25,792 nt of DNA. It comes from a virus. Each line of letters opens with the position of its first letter. Positions within the stretch are counted from its first letter, which is position 1. The stretch spans positions 1-25,792 of the IMG/VR virus record IMGVR_UViG_3300037041_000008; one strand, written 5' to 3'. The position numbers and the translations under genes are program-made. Shown here one piece after another: positions 7,633-14,400 of this stretch. The notes under the pieces were generated by a model. The model was not told the DNA's origin. It did not search any database and saw only the letters and a list, made by a program, of their open reading frames with translations.

Positions 7633-7661
7633 TTAGCATTCCAAAATATTTAGTATTTTTG
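7633..7661 (+). promoter_or_regulatory. putative Bacteroidota-type promoter with overlapping inverted repeat
   Basis: TATTTTTG at 7654-7661 is a full match to the Bacteroidota -7 element TAnnTTTG. A weak -33 counterpart TTAG lies at 7633-7636 with a 17-base spacer. A 6-bp inverted repeat, TTAGCA (7633-7638) and TGCTAA (7660-7665), brackets the two elements and could be an operator. The predicted start, near 7667, leads directly into the hairpin series. The -33 match is poor and no transcript data are available. Confidence 0.4.
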
Positions 7662-7666
7662 CTAAG

Positions 7667-7763
7667 TCAATCCGAATAATAGAAGCAGTATCATTCGGGT
7701 TTGATTCAAGCAAACCTGCTTAAATTAGACCCATACCCTGCTTCGGTGTGGGTTCTTTTTTTT
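7667..7763 (+). ncRNA. candidate small non-coding RNA, about 95 nt
   Basis: Three consecutive hairpins lie between the promoter-like site and a U-tract. The first pairs CCGAAT (7672-7677) with ATTCGG (7693-7698), extended by a further short ATA/TAT pairing inside. The second pairs GTTTG (7699-7703) with CAAAC (7711-7715), one base after the first. The third is the terminator stem. No frame of useful length is present. Having promoter, compact fold and terminator together is what a small RNA gene looks like. It could equally be a leader or attenuator for the 8070 operon. I do not recognise a known RNA family. Confidence 0.4.
7729..7763 (+). terminator. Rho-independent terminator
   Basis: ACCCATACC (7729-7737) pairs with GGTGTGGGT (7745-7753) in a 9-bp stem containing one T-G wobble. 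The loop has 7 bases. An eight-T run follows at 7756-7763. It is the strongest intrinsic terminator shape in the window and would close either the terL transcript or the candidate small RNA. Genes from 8070 onward would then need their own promoter or read-through. Confidence 0.8.
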
Positions 7764-7780
7764 ACCTATCTTCGGGATGA

Positions 7781-8029
7781 TTGGGTCTTAACACGGGTTC
7801 ACCCCAACTTTAGCACAAAAAGTAAATGAATGAACGTGTCATCTATGCTTAACAGTTCGCTTCGGTAACGGACTGGAGATGATAAGAACGGGATAAAAGT
7901 GGTAGTAATTACAATGATAACTACCGACAAGGATAACCAAAAAACCCGTTCTCCCTTCTTGGATGGGGGTGCATAGTTTGGCAATGATTGGGAGTGCTAA
8001 AGAATCCCATGAACTCAAGGGTATCCTTG
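7781..8029 (+). repeat. cluster of inverted repeats with RNA-like structure
   Basis: Several stems can be read by eye. TTGGG/CCCAA (7781-7785, 7803-7807) and CAGTTCG/CGGACTG (7853-7859, 7869-7875, one wobble) come first. AGAACGGG (7885-7892) pairs with CCCGTTCT (7945-7952), enclosing GGTAGT/ACTACC (7901-7906, 7920-7925). TGGGA/TCCCA (7989-7993, 8005-8009) and CAAGG/CCTTG (8016-8020, 8025-8029) follow. The nested 8-bp outer and 6-bp inner stem is the best supported. Together they may be the 5' leader of the 8070 operon, a structured RNA, or protein-binding DNA sites. Confidence 0.45.
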
Positions 8030-8069
8030 GATAGACATTGTATTACACTTAACATCAAATCAACTATTT

Positions 8070-8753
8070 ATGGGTATGACTTGGTCCGATGTAACAGTTT
8101 TCCAATACCAGCAGATTAATGACATCTATGCTAATGCAAAGGAGTTAACCGACCTTGATTTGAGCATTAAGGTAACTTCTATTCTAAAGAACATGACCGA
8201 GCATCAGATTGATTCTTTACCAGTTAAAGAACTTGGTCCATTGCTTGAATCTATCTCTTTTGTTCATCAGGAAATCCAACCCCAAGCGGTGGACAGAATT
8301 AAGGTTAATGGTAGGGTTTACAAGTGCATTTACGATGTTAGGAATATCCCTGCTGCACGTTATATTGAATCCAAGCACTTTAGTTCTGATGTGATGGGAA
8401 ACCTGCATAAGATATTCGCTTGTATGGTTATACCTCAAAAAAAGACTTGGTTAGGGTGGAAGGATGATAAATACGATGCAAGTAAGCATTCAGACTACGC
8501 ACAAGATATGCTTGAAGCACCAATCGTAAACGTTCTCGGTTCGGTTGTTTTTTTTTATCAAGTCTACAATCTTTGGATAAGGAATTCCAAGGACTATTTG
8601 GTAAATCAGATGATGGAGGCGAAGATGAGCAGGGAGGAGGCAGAGAAGGGATGGGAGGCTTTATGCAGCATTATGGGTGGATTTATCAAACCAAGTTGGT
8701 TGCCGACTTTGAAGGCATCACGCTTAACCAAGCATTTGACTTACCTACAATAA
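8070..8753 (+). CDS. tail assembly chaperone-like protein, zero-frame product
   Basis: A 227-residue protein with no enzymatic motif. The N-terminus (MTWSDVTVFQYQQINDIY) is followed by helical segments, a VYKCIYDVRNIPAARYIES strand-helix unit and a hydrophobic VLGSVVFFYQVYNLWI near residue 160. The codons for the two Phe at 161-162 are the slippery T_TTT_TTT. Beyond this the zero frame continues for 65 residues with a helix containing MSREEAEKGW. Position upstream of tail genes, the slippery site and the overlapping -1 frame make it resemble a gpG-type chaperone that guards the tape measure. That role is inferred from arrangement, since I do not recognise a family with certainty. Its leader is the structured gene-free region. 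Confidence 0.7.
   Translation: MGMTWSDVTVFQYQQINDIYANAKELTDLDLSIKVTSILKNMTEHQIDSLPVKELGPLLESISFVHQEIQPQAVDRIKVNGRVYKCIYDVRNIPAARYIESKHFSSDVMGNLHKIFACMVIPQKKTWLGWKDDKYDASKHSDYAQDMLEAPIVNVLGSVVFFYQVYNLWIRNSKDYLVNQMMEAKMSREEAEKGWEALCSIMGGFIKPSWLPTLKASRLTKHLTYLQ
8549..8555 (+). promoter_or_regulatory. putative -1 programmed ribosomal frameshift site T_TTT_TTT
   Basis: A nine-T run (8548-8556) places T_TTT_TTT exactly in zero-frame phase (codons 8550-8552 and 8553-8555). A -1 slip continues at TTA 8555-8557. The -1 frame has its last upstream stop (TGA) at 8513-8515 and is then open to 8836, so the site lies inside the permitted interval. The fusion would be about 255 residues (162 + 93). A 7-bp hairpin, CTTTGGA/TCCAAGG (8571-8577, 8586-8592), begins 15 bases downstream, rather far for a stimulator. 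Confidence 0.55.
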
Positions 8754-8836
8754 ACTTCCTTAATGACCTTGGCTACCTTAAAGCAAAGATGGAACACGAT
8801 AACGAATTAATTAAGAAACAATATGGCAAGGCTTGA
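8651..8836 (+). CDS. overlapping -1-frame protein, chaperone 'T'-like domain
   Basis: This frame encodes a well-formed C-terminal domain (QHYGWIYQTKLVADFEG; LPTINFLNDLGYLKAKMEHD) of about 58 residues. It could be reached by -1 frameshifting at 8549-8555, giving the fusion described there. It could also start independently at the ATG at 8651, which has a purine-rich GGAGGAGG about 10 bases upstream. The portion between the slip site and 8651 is Gly/Asp/Glu-rich and looks like a dual-coded linker. It overlaps the zero-frame gene by about 100 bases and the next gene by 14. In lambda the corresponding gpGT fusion recruits the tail tube protein to the tape measure. Confidence 0.65.
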   Translation: MGGFMQHYGWIYQTKLVADFEGITLNQAFDLPTINFLNDLGYLKAKMEHDNELIKKQYGKA

Positions 8837-9515
8837 CACCGATGTAGTTATAAATGATGCCATAATTGCATCCCAAGCAGCGAACAAAGAGGATTACCAA
8901 AAATTAGGTCAGTTACCTTTCGTTGAAAGAACTATTATAAGGTTTGCGTCAATATTCATTAAAAGGGTTCAAGACAATCTCAAGAAGGCGAACAAGGTAG
9001 ACACAGGAACTCTAAGCACAGATATCACAGAAGGTGAATTAATTAAGCAAGGTTCATCTTACTCACTTGATATTGGTTACCCAGTAGGTTCTGATGGTGC
9101 GAGATACTATGACTTTGTAAACAAAGGGGTAAAGGGTTTTAAATCGGGTCAGCCTAACTCACCTTATCGGTTCAGGTCTGCCTATCCTTCCATCAATGGA
9201 CCGATGGTAACTGCCATTCAAAAGTGGGTAAAGCGGAATGCATTATCTCAAAGAAGGGAGGACCAAAAGTACAATCTGTCATCTACTCAAAACAAACGCA
9301 AATCAGTTGCACAATTAAACACGGGCAGGACTACTGCATACCTCATAGCAAGGAAGATAAAGCAAAGAGGATTACCCAAGACGGGGTTCTTTGACAATGC
9401 GGTGGATGAAGTCTTTAATCAGCAGTTCTATGATAAGATGGGTAAGGCAATCGGTGCGGACTTAGTAGTGTACATAAAACAAGCGAATTCGCTAATTAAC
9501 AATGAGAATAAATAA
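8823..9515 (+). CDS. HK97 gp10-like tail completion/neck protein
   Basis: A 230-residue protein. KKANKVDTGTLSTDI, then YSLDIGYPVG, RYYDFVNKGVKG and YRFRSAYPS, follow the order of the HK97-gp10 family: a VxTGxLxxSI helix end, a beta strand, and a Y-x-x-(Y/F)-V-x-x-G turn. A helical region and RGLPKTGFFDNAVDEV end the protein, with a lengthened C-terminus compared with the usual 110-150 residues. Such proteins sit at the head-tail joint or tail terminator ring. The start overlaps the preceding -1-frame gene by 14 bases. The assignment rests on motif order and location. Confidence 0.65.
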   Translation: MARLDTDVVINDAIIASQAANKEDYQKLGQLPFVERTIIRFASIFIKRVQDNLKKANKVDTGTLSTDITEGELIKQGSSYSLDIGYPVGSDGARYYDFVNKGVKGFKSGQPNSPYRFRSAYPSINGPMVTAIQKWVKRNALSQRREDQKYNLSSTQNKRKSVAQLNTGRTTAYLIARKIKQRGLPKTGFFDNAVDEVFNQQFYDKMGKAIGADLVVYIKQANSLINNENK

Positions 9516-9518
9516 GCA

Positions 9519-10706
9519 ATGGCAATAACAGTTAATAGCATACCCGAACAATACGCATCCCTTCACGATGACCTTTGGTTCGTGGTAGATTCTACGAATA
9601 AAGCATCATCAAACTTTAAGTATGTCTTTGATATCTACGTTGATGCAGTCTTGGTGGCAAGGATTAAGCAGTTCCCTGATGTGAGCAGTACAAAGGGAAT
9701 CTTTAACGCAGGAAACATTATGCGTAATTATGTTCAGTCTTATTTCATACCTAACCCAGTTGCAAATCTTTTTAGTGGTTCAAATGATAATCTTTATAAG
9801 GAATATACCATAAAATACGGGGAGGAATACGGGGGAACTACTTACACTAATTTGCTTGAGCAGACCTATGTTGCATTCAACTTTTACTATCCTGATTTTT
9901 ATGACCCTGCACAATCTCCAACCTATTACAAGTCTTATCTAAATAAATGGTTGACAAATAGGGACTTGAGTAATGTAGAATGTGCCTTTACTGATAAGTT
10001 GCATATCGGGTACATGAATGCATCAGGAGTAACCACAAATGTTTATCCATCCCTTCAGTTATACAACGAGAACGGAACTACAAGTGGAAGTGCGATAACA
10101 ACGGGAACAGACCCACAAGAAACATTCAGTCTGCTTGATATCTCCCCAGGGGGTATCAATGATTGGTATGGTTCAACTGTAATCCCATCAACGGCTTATG
10201 CTTACGGAATCAAGTTGCATGATGGAACATCTTTCGGTCCTGAAACAAAGGTCAAACTTGTTTGCAATCCTAACTACACACCGATTGCATTGCACTTCCT
10301 AAATCAGTTGGGTGGATATGATACGATGCATTTTAGATTGGTGAATAAAGAATCAAGGCAAGTAGAATCAAAGCAATACGAAGGGAATAAGTTTAGGTAC
10401 AACTCAAGTGCGACTGCGATGCGGACCTATGATGATTACAAGAGAATCAACCCAGGTGCTACCAAGTATGTTGTAGAACATTCAACAATGTACAAACTGC
10501 GAAGTAATTACTTAAATGTAACTGACTATAACTGGTTGGCGGAGTTAATCCAATCTCCCGAGGTTTACTTTGAGCAAGGAGGGTACTACTATCCTATTGT
10601 TACAATGACAAGTAATTGGGAGGAGAAGAAGCGGATAGCAGACAAAATGTTCAACCTTGAACTTGATGTGCAGATTGCGAACAAAAAATATAGTCAATTC
10701 CGATGA
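9519..10706 (+). CDS. putative tail/baseplate structural protein
   Basis: A 395-residue protein without signal peptide or catalytic motif, rich in Tyr, Asn and Thr and beta-structure-like throughout. The start MAITVNSIPEQYASLHDDLWFVVDS, with a later IFNAGNIMRNYVQSYF and a C-terminal VTMTSNWEEKKRIADKMFNLELDVQIANK, recalls a family of Bacteroidota phage structural proteins encoded next to the hub-like protein. It overlaps that next gene by ATGA (10703-10706), so the two are probably made in matched amounts and may assemble together at the tail tip. The precise role is not identifiable. Confidence 0.6.
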   Translation: MAITVNSIPEQYASLHDDLWFVVDSTNKASSNFKYVFDIYVDAVLVARIKQFPDVSSTKGIFNAGNIMRNYVQSYFIPNPVANLFSGSNDNLYKEYTIKYGEEYGGTTYTNLLEQTYVAFNFYYPDFYDPAQSPTYYKSYLNKWLTNRDLSNVECAFTDKLHIGYMNASGVTTNVYPSLQLYNENGTTSGSAITTGTDPQETFSLLDISPGGINDWYGSTVIPSTAYAYGIKLHDGTSFGPETKVKLVCNPNYTPIALHFLNQLGGYDTMHFRLVNKESRQVESKQYEGNKFRYNSSATAMRTYDDYKRINPGATKYVVEHSTMYKLRSNYLNVTDYNWLAELIQSPEVYFEQGGYYYPIVTMTSNWEEKKRIADKMFNLELDVQIANKKYSQFR

Positions 10707-12736
10707 GGACAGAGATATACATTGATGGGTATGAACTTGATTTAACTAAGAATATCTCTGCGGAGTTTACCTATGCCATTGATGAGATTCAAGACTTTGC
10801 AACCCGTAACACATCATTCAGTAAAACAATCGTACTACCTGGCAATGACAATAATAATAAACTATTCGGTAATATATTTGAGTTCGGGGTATCAAATGAC
10901 TATAACTCAGCACAACCCAACGTGGGTTACAACTTTAACGCTACCAAGTCAGTTCCTTGCATCATCTTGGTAGATAAGATACAGATATTTAAAGGTGTAT
11001 TAAGGATGCTTGAAATCATCATTGATGGCAAGAGCATAGAATATGAGGTAGTTGTTTTTGGAGAACTTGGTGGGTTTATCAATGCACTTGGAAACAATAA
11101 ACTTGAGGATATTGATTTCGGAATAGCAGACACGGCTTGGACCTATACAAACATTGCAAATAGTTGGGATAACATTAGCGGAACTGGGGTTTACTTCCCT
11201 TTGATTGATTACGGAAACGAATCTACTAACAAGGTTGATTTCTCTTTTGATGCCTTCAGACCTGCACTTTATGTAAAGCAATATCTAAATAAAATACTTG
11301 ATGGGTCAGGTTATACTTATGACTTCCCTTTGCTTAGTACGGATTTGATGAATCGGTTAGTTATACCTAACAATCAAAAAGGAATAACCAAAAGCACAAC
11401 AGATGCTTTAGTTGCAACTGCTAAAACAAAGAACTACACATCCGCAGCAGGTAATGTAGAGTTTGATGTATCTAATGCAGGAAACTTCACAGTAACGGGA
11501 AGCGGTAGCGACTTTACTTATAATTCAGGAACTGCATTTGCAGGAAGCATTATTCTGAACGTATCAGGAACAATTAATGCTATAAGTCCATCAAGCGACT
11601 TCACAGTCCAACTAAGAAAGAACGGCACACCCATTTCAATAGTTACCTACACCTTGCCTGGCAATGGTTACAACTTTAATGCAATCCTAAATGTAGCATC
11701 AATTTCTTTGGTGAATACAGATACTTTAGACGTTGACTTGGTTGGCAACTTTTCGGATTTAGATATTGAGCAAGGGTATTTCAATATCATATCAAGCAAC
11801 CCGACAGATACGGCAGTCAACTATGGTGAGAATATTGTAATCAATGACACAATACCTAAAGGAATCTTTCAAAAGGATTTCTTTGCATCCATTGTTAAAA
11901 TGTTCAACCTTTATGTCTATGAGGACAAACTTGTAGAGAAGAAACTTATTATAAAACCATTCATTGACTTTTACGATGGCAGTCAGATTGATTGGACCGA
12001 TAAGGTTGACAGAAATAGTGTTATGAGGATTAAGCCTATGAGTGAGTTTACTGCTCGTTATTATGATTACAAGTACAAACCTGACAATGATTTCTATGCA
12101 GAGAACTACCGAAAGAAATTCAATGAGGGTTATGGAGATTTTATCTTTGATAGCGAGATTGAGTTTGTTAAAGAAGTGGATGCAACCGAATTGATTTTTG
12201 CAGGTACAGTCTTAACTCAATACACTGGTACTGATAAGATTTATTCAACTATTTACAAACTATCTAACTCAAATTCTGCAGAGGATAGGATGGATTCTGT
12301 TATTAGGATTCTTCAAGCAAAGAAGGTAACGGGCAGGGCGACTTGGGCATTAACCAATGGTCTTGGTGGTTCAACTTTGGCAAGTTATACTGCATACGGA
12401 TATGCAGGTCACGTTAATGACCCATTGAATCCAACTGATGATATTAACTGGGGGTCACCGAAGGAGTTATACTTTACCACAACCTCATACACTACGGCAA
12501 ACCTATTCAACGGGTATTGGTCCGAGTACATTGCAGAGATAACGGATAAGGATAGTAAGTTACTTACTTGTTCTTTAAAGTTGAATGAGGTTGACATTTA
12601 CAACCTTGATTTTAGTAAACTGATATACATTGATGGTTCACTTTGGAGATTGAATAAGGTCTTGGACTATAACCCGATGGACTTTAACACTACAAAGGTT
12701 GAACTTCTTAAAGTAATTGAATTAACATACGTTTAA
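10703..12736 (+). CDS. putative tail hub/distal tail protein with inserted beta domain
   Basis: A 677-residue structural protein. The first 130 residues contain TRNTSFSKTIVLPGNDNNN, followed by KVQIFKG-like and IEYEVVVFG strands, a pattern I associate with Bacteroidota phage distal-tail or hub proteins. Residues of roughly 245-370 form a Gly/Ser/Thr/Asn-rich section (NFTVTGSGSDFTY; SSDFTVQLRKNGTPI) that looks like an inserted beta-sandwich, perhaps carbohydrate-binding. The C-terminal 300 residues return to a hub-like mixed sequence ending in IDGSLWRLNKVLDYN. It lies between the 395-residue protein and the tape measure, which supports a tail-tip role. No peptidase motif is seen. Confidence 0.6.
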   Translation: MRTEIYIDGYELDLTKNISAEFTYAIDEIQDFATRNTSFSKTIVLPGNDNNNKLFGNIFEFGVSNDYNSAQPNVGYNFNATKSVPCIILVDKIQIFKGVLRMLEIIIDGKSIEYEVVVFGELGGFINALGNNKLEDIDFGIADTAWTYTNIANSWDNISGTGVYFPLIDYGNESTNKVDFSFDAFRPALYVKQYLNKILDGSGYTYDFPLLSTDLMNRLVIPNNQKGITKSTTDALVATAKTKNYTSAAGNVEFDVSNAGNFTVTGSGSDFTYNSGTAFAGSIILNVSGTINAISPSSDFTVQLRKNGTPISIVTYTLPGNGYNFNAILNVASISLVNTDTLDVDLVGNFSDLDIEQGYFNIISSNPTDTAVNYGENIVINDTIPKGIFQKDFFASIVKMFNLYVYEDKLVEKKLIIKPFIDFYDGSQIDWTDKVDRNSVMRIKPMSEFTARYYDYKYKPDNDFYAENYRKKFNEGYGDFIFDSEIEFVKEVDATELIFAGTVLTQYTGTDKIYSTIYKLSNSNSAEDRMDSVIRILQAKKVTGRATWALTNGLGGSTLASYTAYGYAGHVNDPLNPTDDINWGSPKELYFTTTSYTTANLFNGYWSEYIAEITDKDSKLLTCSLKLNEVDIYNLDFSKLIYIDGSLWRLNKVLDYNPMDFNTTKVELLKVIELTYV

Positions 12737-12737
12737 T

Positions 12738-14390
12738 ATGGCAGAAGAAATAATTGGTGTCAAGGTACAAGTTGATGCGAGTGATGTAGGCAAATCGGTT
12801 GGTTCTTTAAAGCAACAACTAAGGGAAGCACAAAACGAGGTAAACACCTTGTCTGAAAAGTTTGGTGCAACATCAAAGGAAGCAATCAATGCAGCAAAGA
12901 AGGCAGCACAATTAAAGGATGCCATCGGAGATGCTAAAGCATTAACGGATGCATTTAATCCTGACCAAAAGTTTAAGGCATTATCTTCATCTCTTGCAGG
13001 TGCAGCAGGTGGGTTTGCTGCTTTACAAGGTGCAGTCGGATTGTTCGGAAATAAAGCAGAAGCGGTTGAAAAAACCTTGTTAAAAGTACAATCTGCATTA
13101 GCATTGTCACAAGGTCTTGAAGCAGTTGGAAACAGCATTGATTCCTTTAAGGTATTAGGTAGTGTTGTAAAAGATTCGGTTAGCAAAGCATTCGGGACTT
13201 TAAGGTCCGCAATTATCTCAACGGGTATCGGTGCTTTAGTGGTTGGTGTTGGTTTGCTGATTGCGAACTTTGAAACAGTCAAGAAGGTAGTGCTAAACTT
13301 CATCCCAGGTCTTGGGAAACTTGCAGACTTTGTTGGAAACCTTGTTACAAAGTTTACTGATTTTGTAGGCATAACTTCAGAAGCCGATAGGGTGCTTGAA
13401 AAGTTAAGCAAGACCAATGCAAAGGCGAATGAGAACATAGAGGCAAGGGTTAAGTTACTGACTGCACAAGGAGGTAAAGAAAAAGAGATTTACGCATTAC
13501 AAAAAGAAGCAAACGCAAACGAAACCAATGCACTTCGTGAAAGGTTAAAACTTACGGGAACACTAACCGAGGAAGAAGCAAAAAGATTCAGGGAATTAAA
13601 GGTTGAGAATGCAGTCTTGGATGAAGCAGAAAAGAAAAGAATAGCAGATAGGAACGCAGAGGCAGCAAAAGTTGCGGCAGATAAGCAAAAAGAAAAAGAT
13701 AGGATTAAAGCAGAATATGAGGAAGGTCAGAATTTAATAAGAAGGGAGAAAGAACTTGCAGCAAACCTAACCACTACGCAAATACTTGGAGTAACGGCAG
13801 CAGGTAAAGATGCTTTAGTTCAGACACAAGTAGTTGCCAAAGGTGTAAGTAATGCAATAATAGTGTCTGCAACTGAACAAGCAGATGCTAAAAAGAAGTT
13901 AACAGATTATGAAAAGCAACTTGAACAACAGAAATTTGATGCTCAAGTAGGTCTTGCTCAACAATCTCTTTCAATTATTGGCGGTCTTGTGGACCAAAAC
14001 AGTGCAGCAGGTAAGGCAATAGCAGTAACCCAAGCAATCATCAATACTTATCAAGGTGCATCCAAAGCGATTGCACAAGGCGGTATATTTGGACCAGTAG
14101 CAGCAGCAGCGACTATCGCAGCAGGATTGATTAATGTTAGAAAAATAATTAGCACAAAAATTCCATCCGCAACTGGTGGAGGGAATGTCGGAGGTGGAAG
14201 TACACCTGCAATAGATACGGCTGCACCAATAGCGAGTACCGCACCAATTCAAAATACTATCACGCAATTAAATCAGCAATCTATAAACCAAATGGGTTCG
14301 GCAACTGGTAGGGCATACGTTGTGGAATCTGACATTACAAACCAACAAGAGAAAATAATAAGAATCAACCGAGCAGCAAGGCTTGGATAA
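12738..14390 (+). CDS. tail tape measure protein
   Basis: A 550-residue, mostly helical protein. The N-terminal coiled coil (VGSLKQQLREAQNEVNTL) leads to an Ala/Gly-rich stretch, LAGAAGGFAALQGAVGLFG, and a hydrophobic ALVVGVGLLIANF segment near residues 165-178, typical of tape measures that later enter the host membrane. A long charged coiled coil (about 275-350) and another near 390-405 follow, then Ala/Gly repeats and a Gly-rich tail. As an estimate from 0.15 nm per residue, it would set a tail of roughly 80 nm. It lacks lysozyme or peptidase domains. It begins one base after the hub-like gene. High Ala/Lys content produces long false frames on the opposite strand. Confidence 0.85.
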   Translation: MAEEIIGVKVQVDASDVGKSVGSLKQQLREAQNEVNTLSEKFGATSKEAINAAKKAAQLKDAIGDAKALTDAFNPDQKFKALSSSLAGAAGGFAALQGAVGLFGNKAEAVEKTLLKVQSALALSQGLEAVGNSIDSFKVLGSVVKDSVSKAFGTLRSAIISTGIGALVVGVGLLIANFETVKKVVLNFIPGLGKLADFVGNLVTKFTDFVGITSEADRVLEKLSKTNAKANENIEARVKLLTAQGGKEKEIYALQKEANANETNALRERLKLTGTLTEEEAKRFRELKVENAVLDEAEKKRIADRNAEAAKVAADKQKEKDRIKAEYEEGQNLIRREKELAANLTTTQILGVTAAGKDALVQTQVVAKGVSNAIIVSATEQADAKKKLTDYEKQLEQQKFDAQVGLAQQSLSIIGGLVDQNSAAGKAIAVTQAIINTYQGASKAIAQGGIFGPVAAAATIAAGLINVRKIISTKIPSATGGGNVGGGSTPAIDTAAPIASTAPIQNTITQLNQQSINQMGSATGRAYVVESDITNQQEKIIRINRAARLG

Positions 14391-14400
14391 AATTAAAGCA

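Larger units (their letters stand above)
7571..8069 (+). other. 0.5-kb gene-free region after terL
   Basis: No ATG-initiated frame of convincing composition exists on either strand. The region begins with an inverted repeat AGAAAGT/ACTTTCT (7573-7579 and 7604-7610), perhaps a weak end signal for terL. It continues with a promoter-like site, a compact three-hairpin segment ended by a U-tract terminator, and a series of further inverted repeats between about 7781 and 8029. In an otherwise gapless genome this spacing is exceptional and suggests an RNA or regulatory role. A decayed gene is less likely, since stops occur densely in all + frames. Confidence 0.8.

Noticed and set aside
7799-7984. 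Minus-strand 61-residue frame with a hydrophobic segment in the gene-free region
   Set aside because: It would start at TTG, has no A-rich leader or ribosome-binding signal, is the only gene opposite to all others, and overlaps the inverted-repeat cluster that explains the sequence better.
7571-8069. tRNA or group I intron in the gene-free region
   Set aside because: A GGTTCACCCC stretch near 7796 recalls a T-arm, but no acceptor or anticodon stems fit around it; no gene is interrupted and no intron core elements were recognised.
12722-13438. Long minus-strand frame of 238 residues
   Set aside because: It mirrors the Ala/Lys-rich tape measure gene; the translation is low-complexity Ser/Ala/Phe/Thr, as expected of an antisense shadow.
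14383-14400. TTG start for the protease gene
   Set aside because: It overlaps the tape measure stop and adds six residues unrelated to the family; the ATG at 14401 is adequate.
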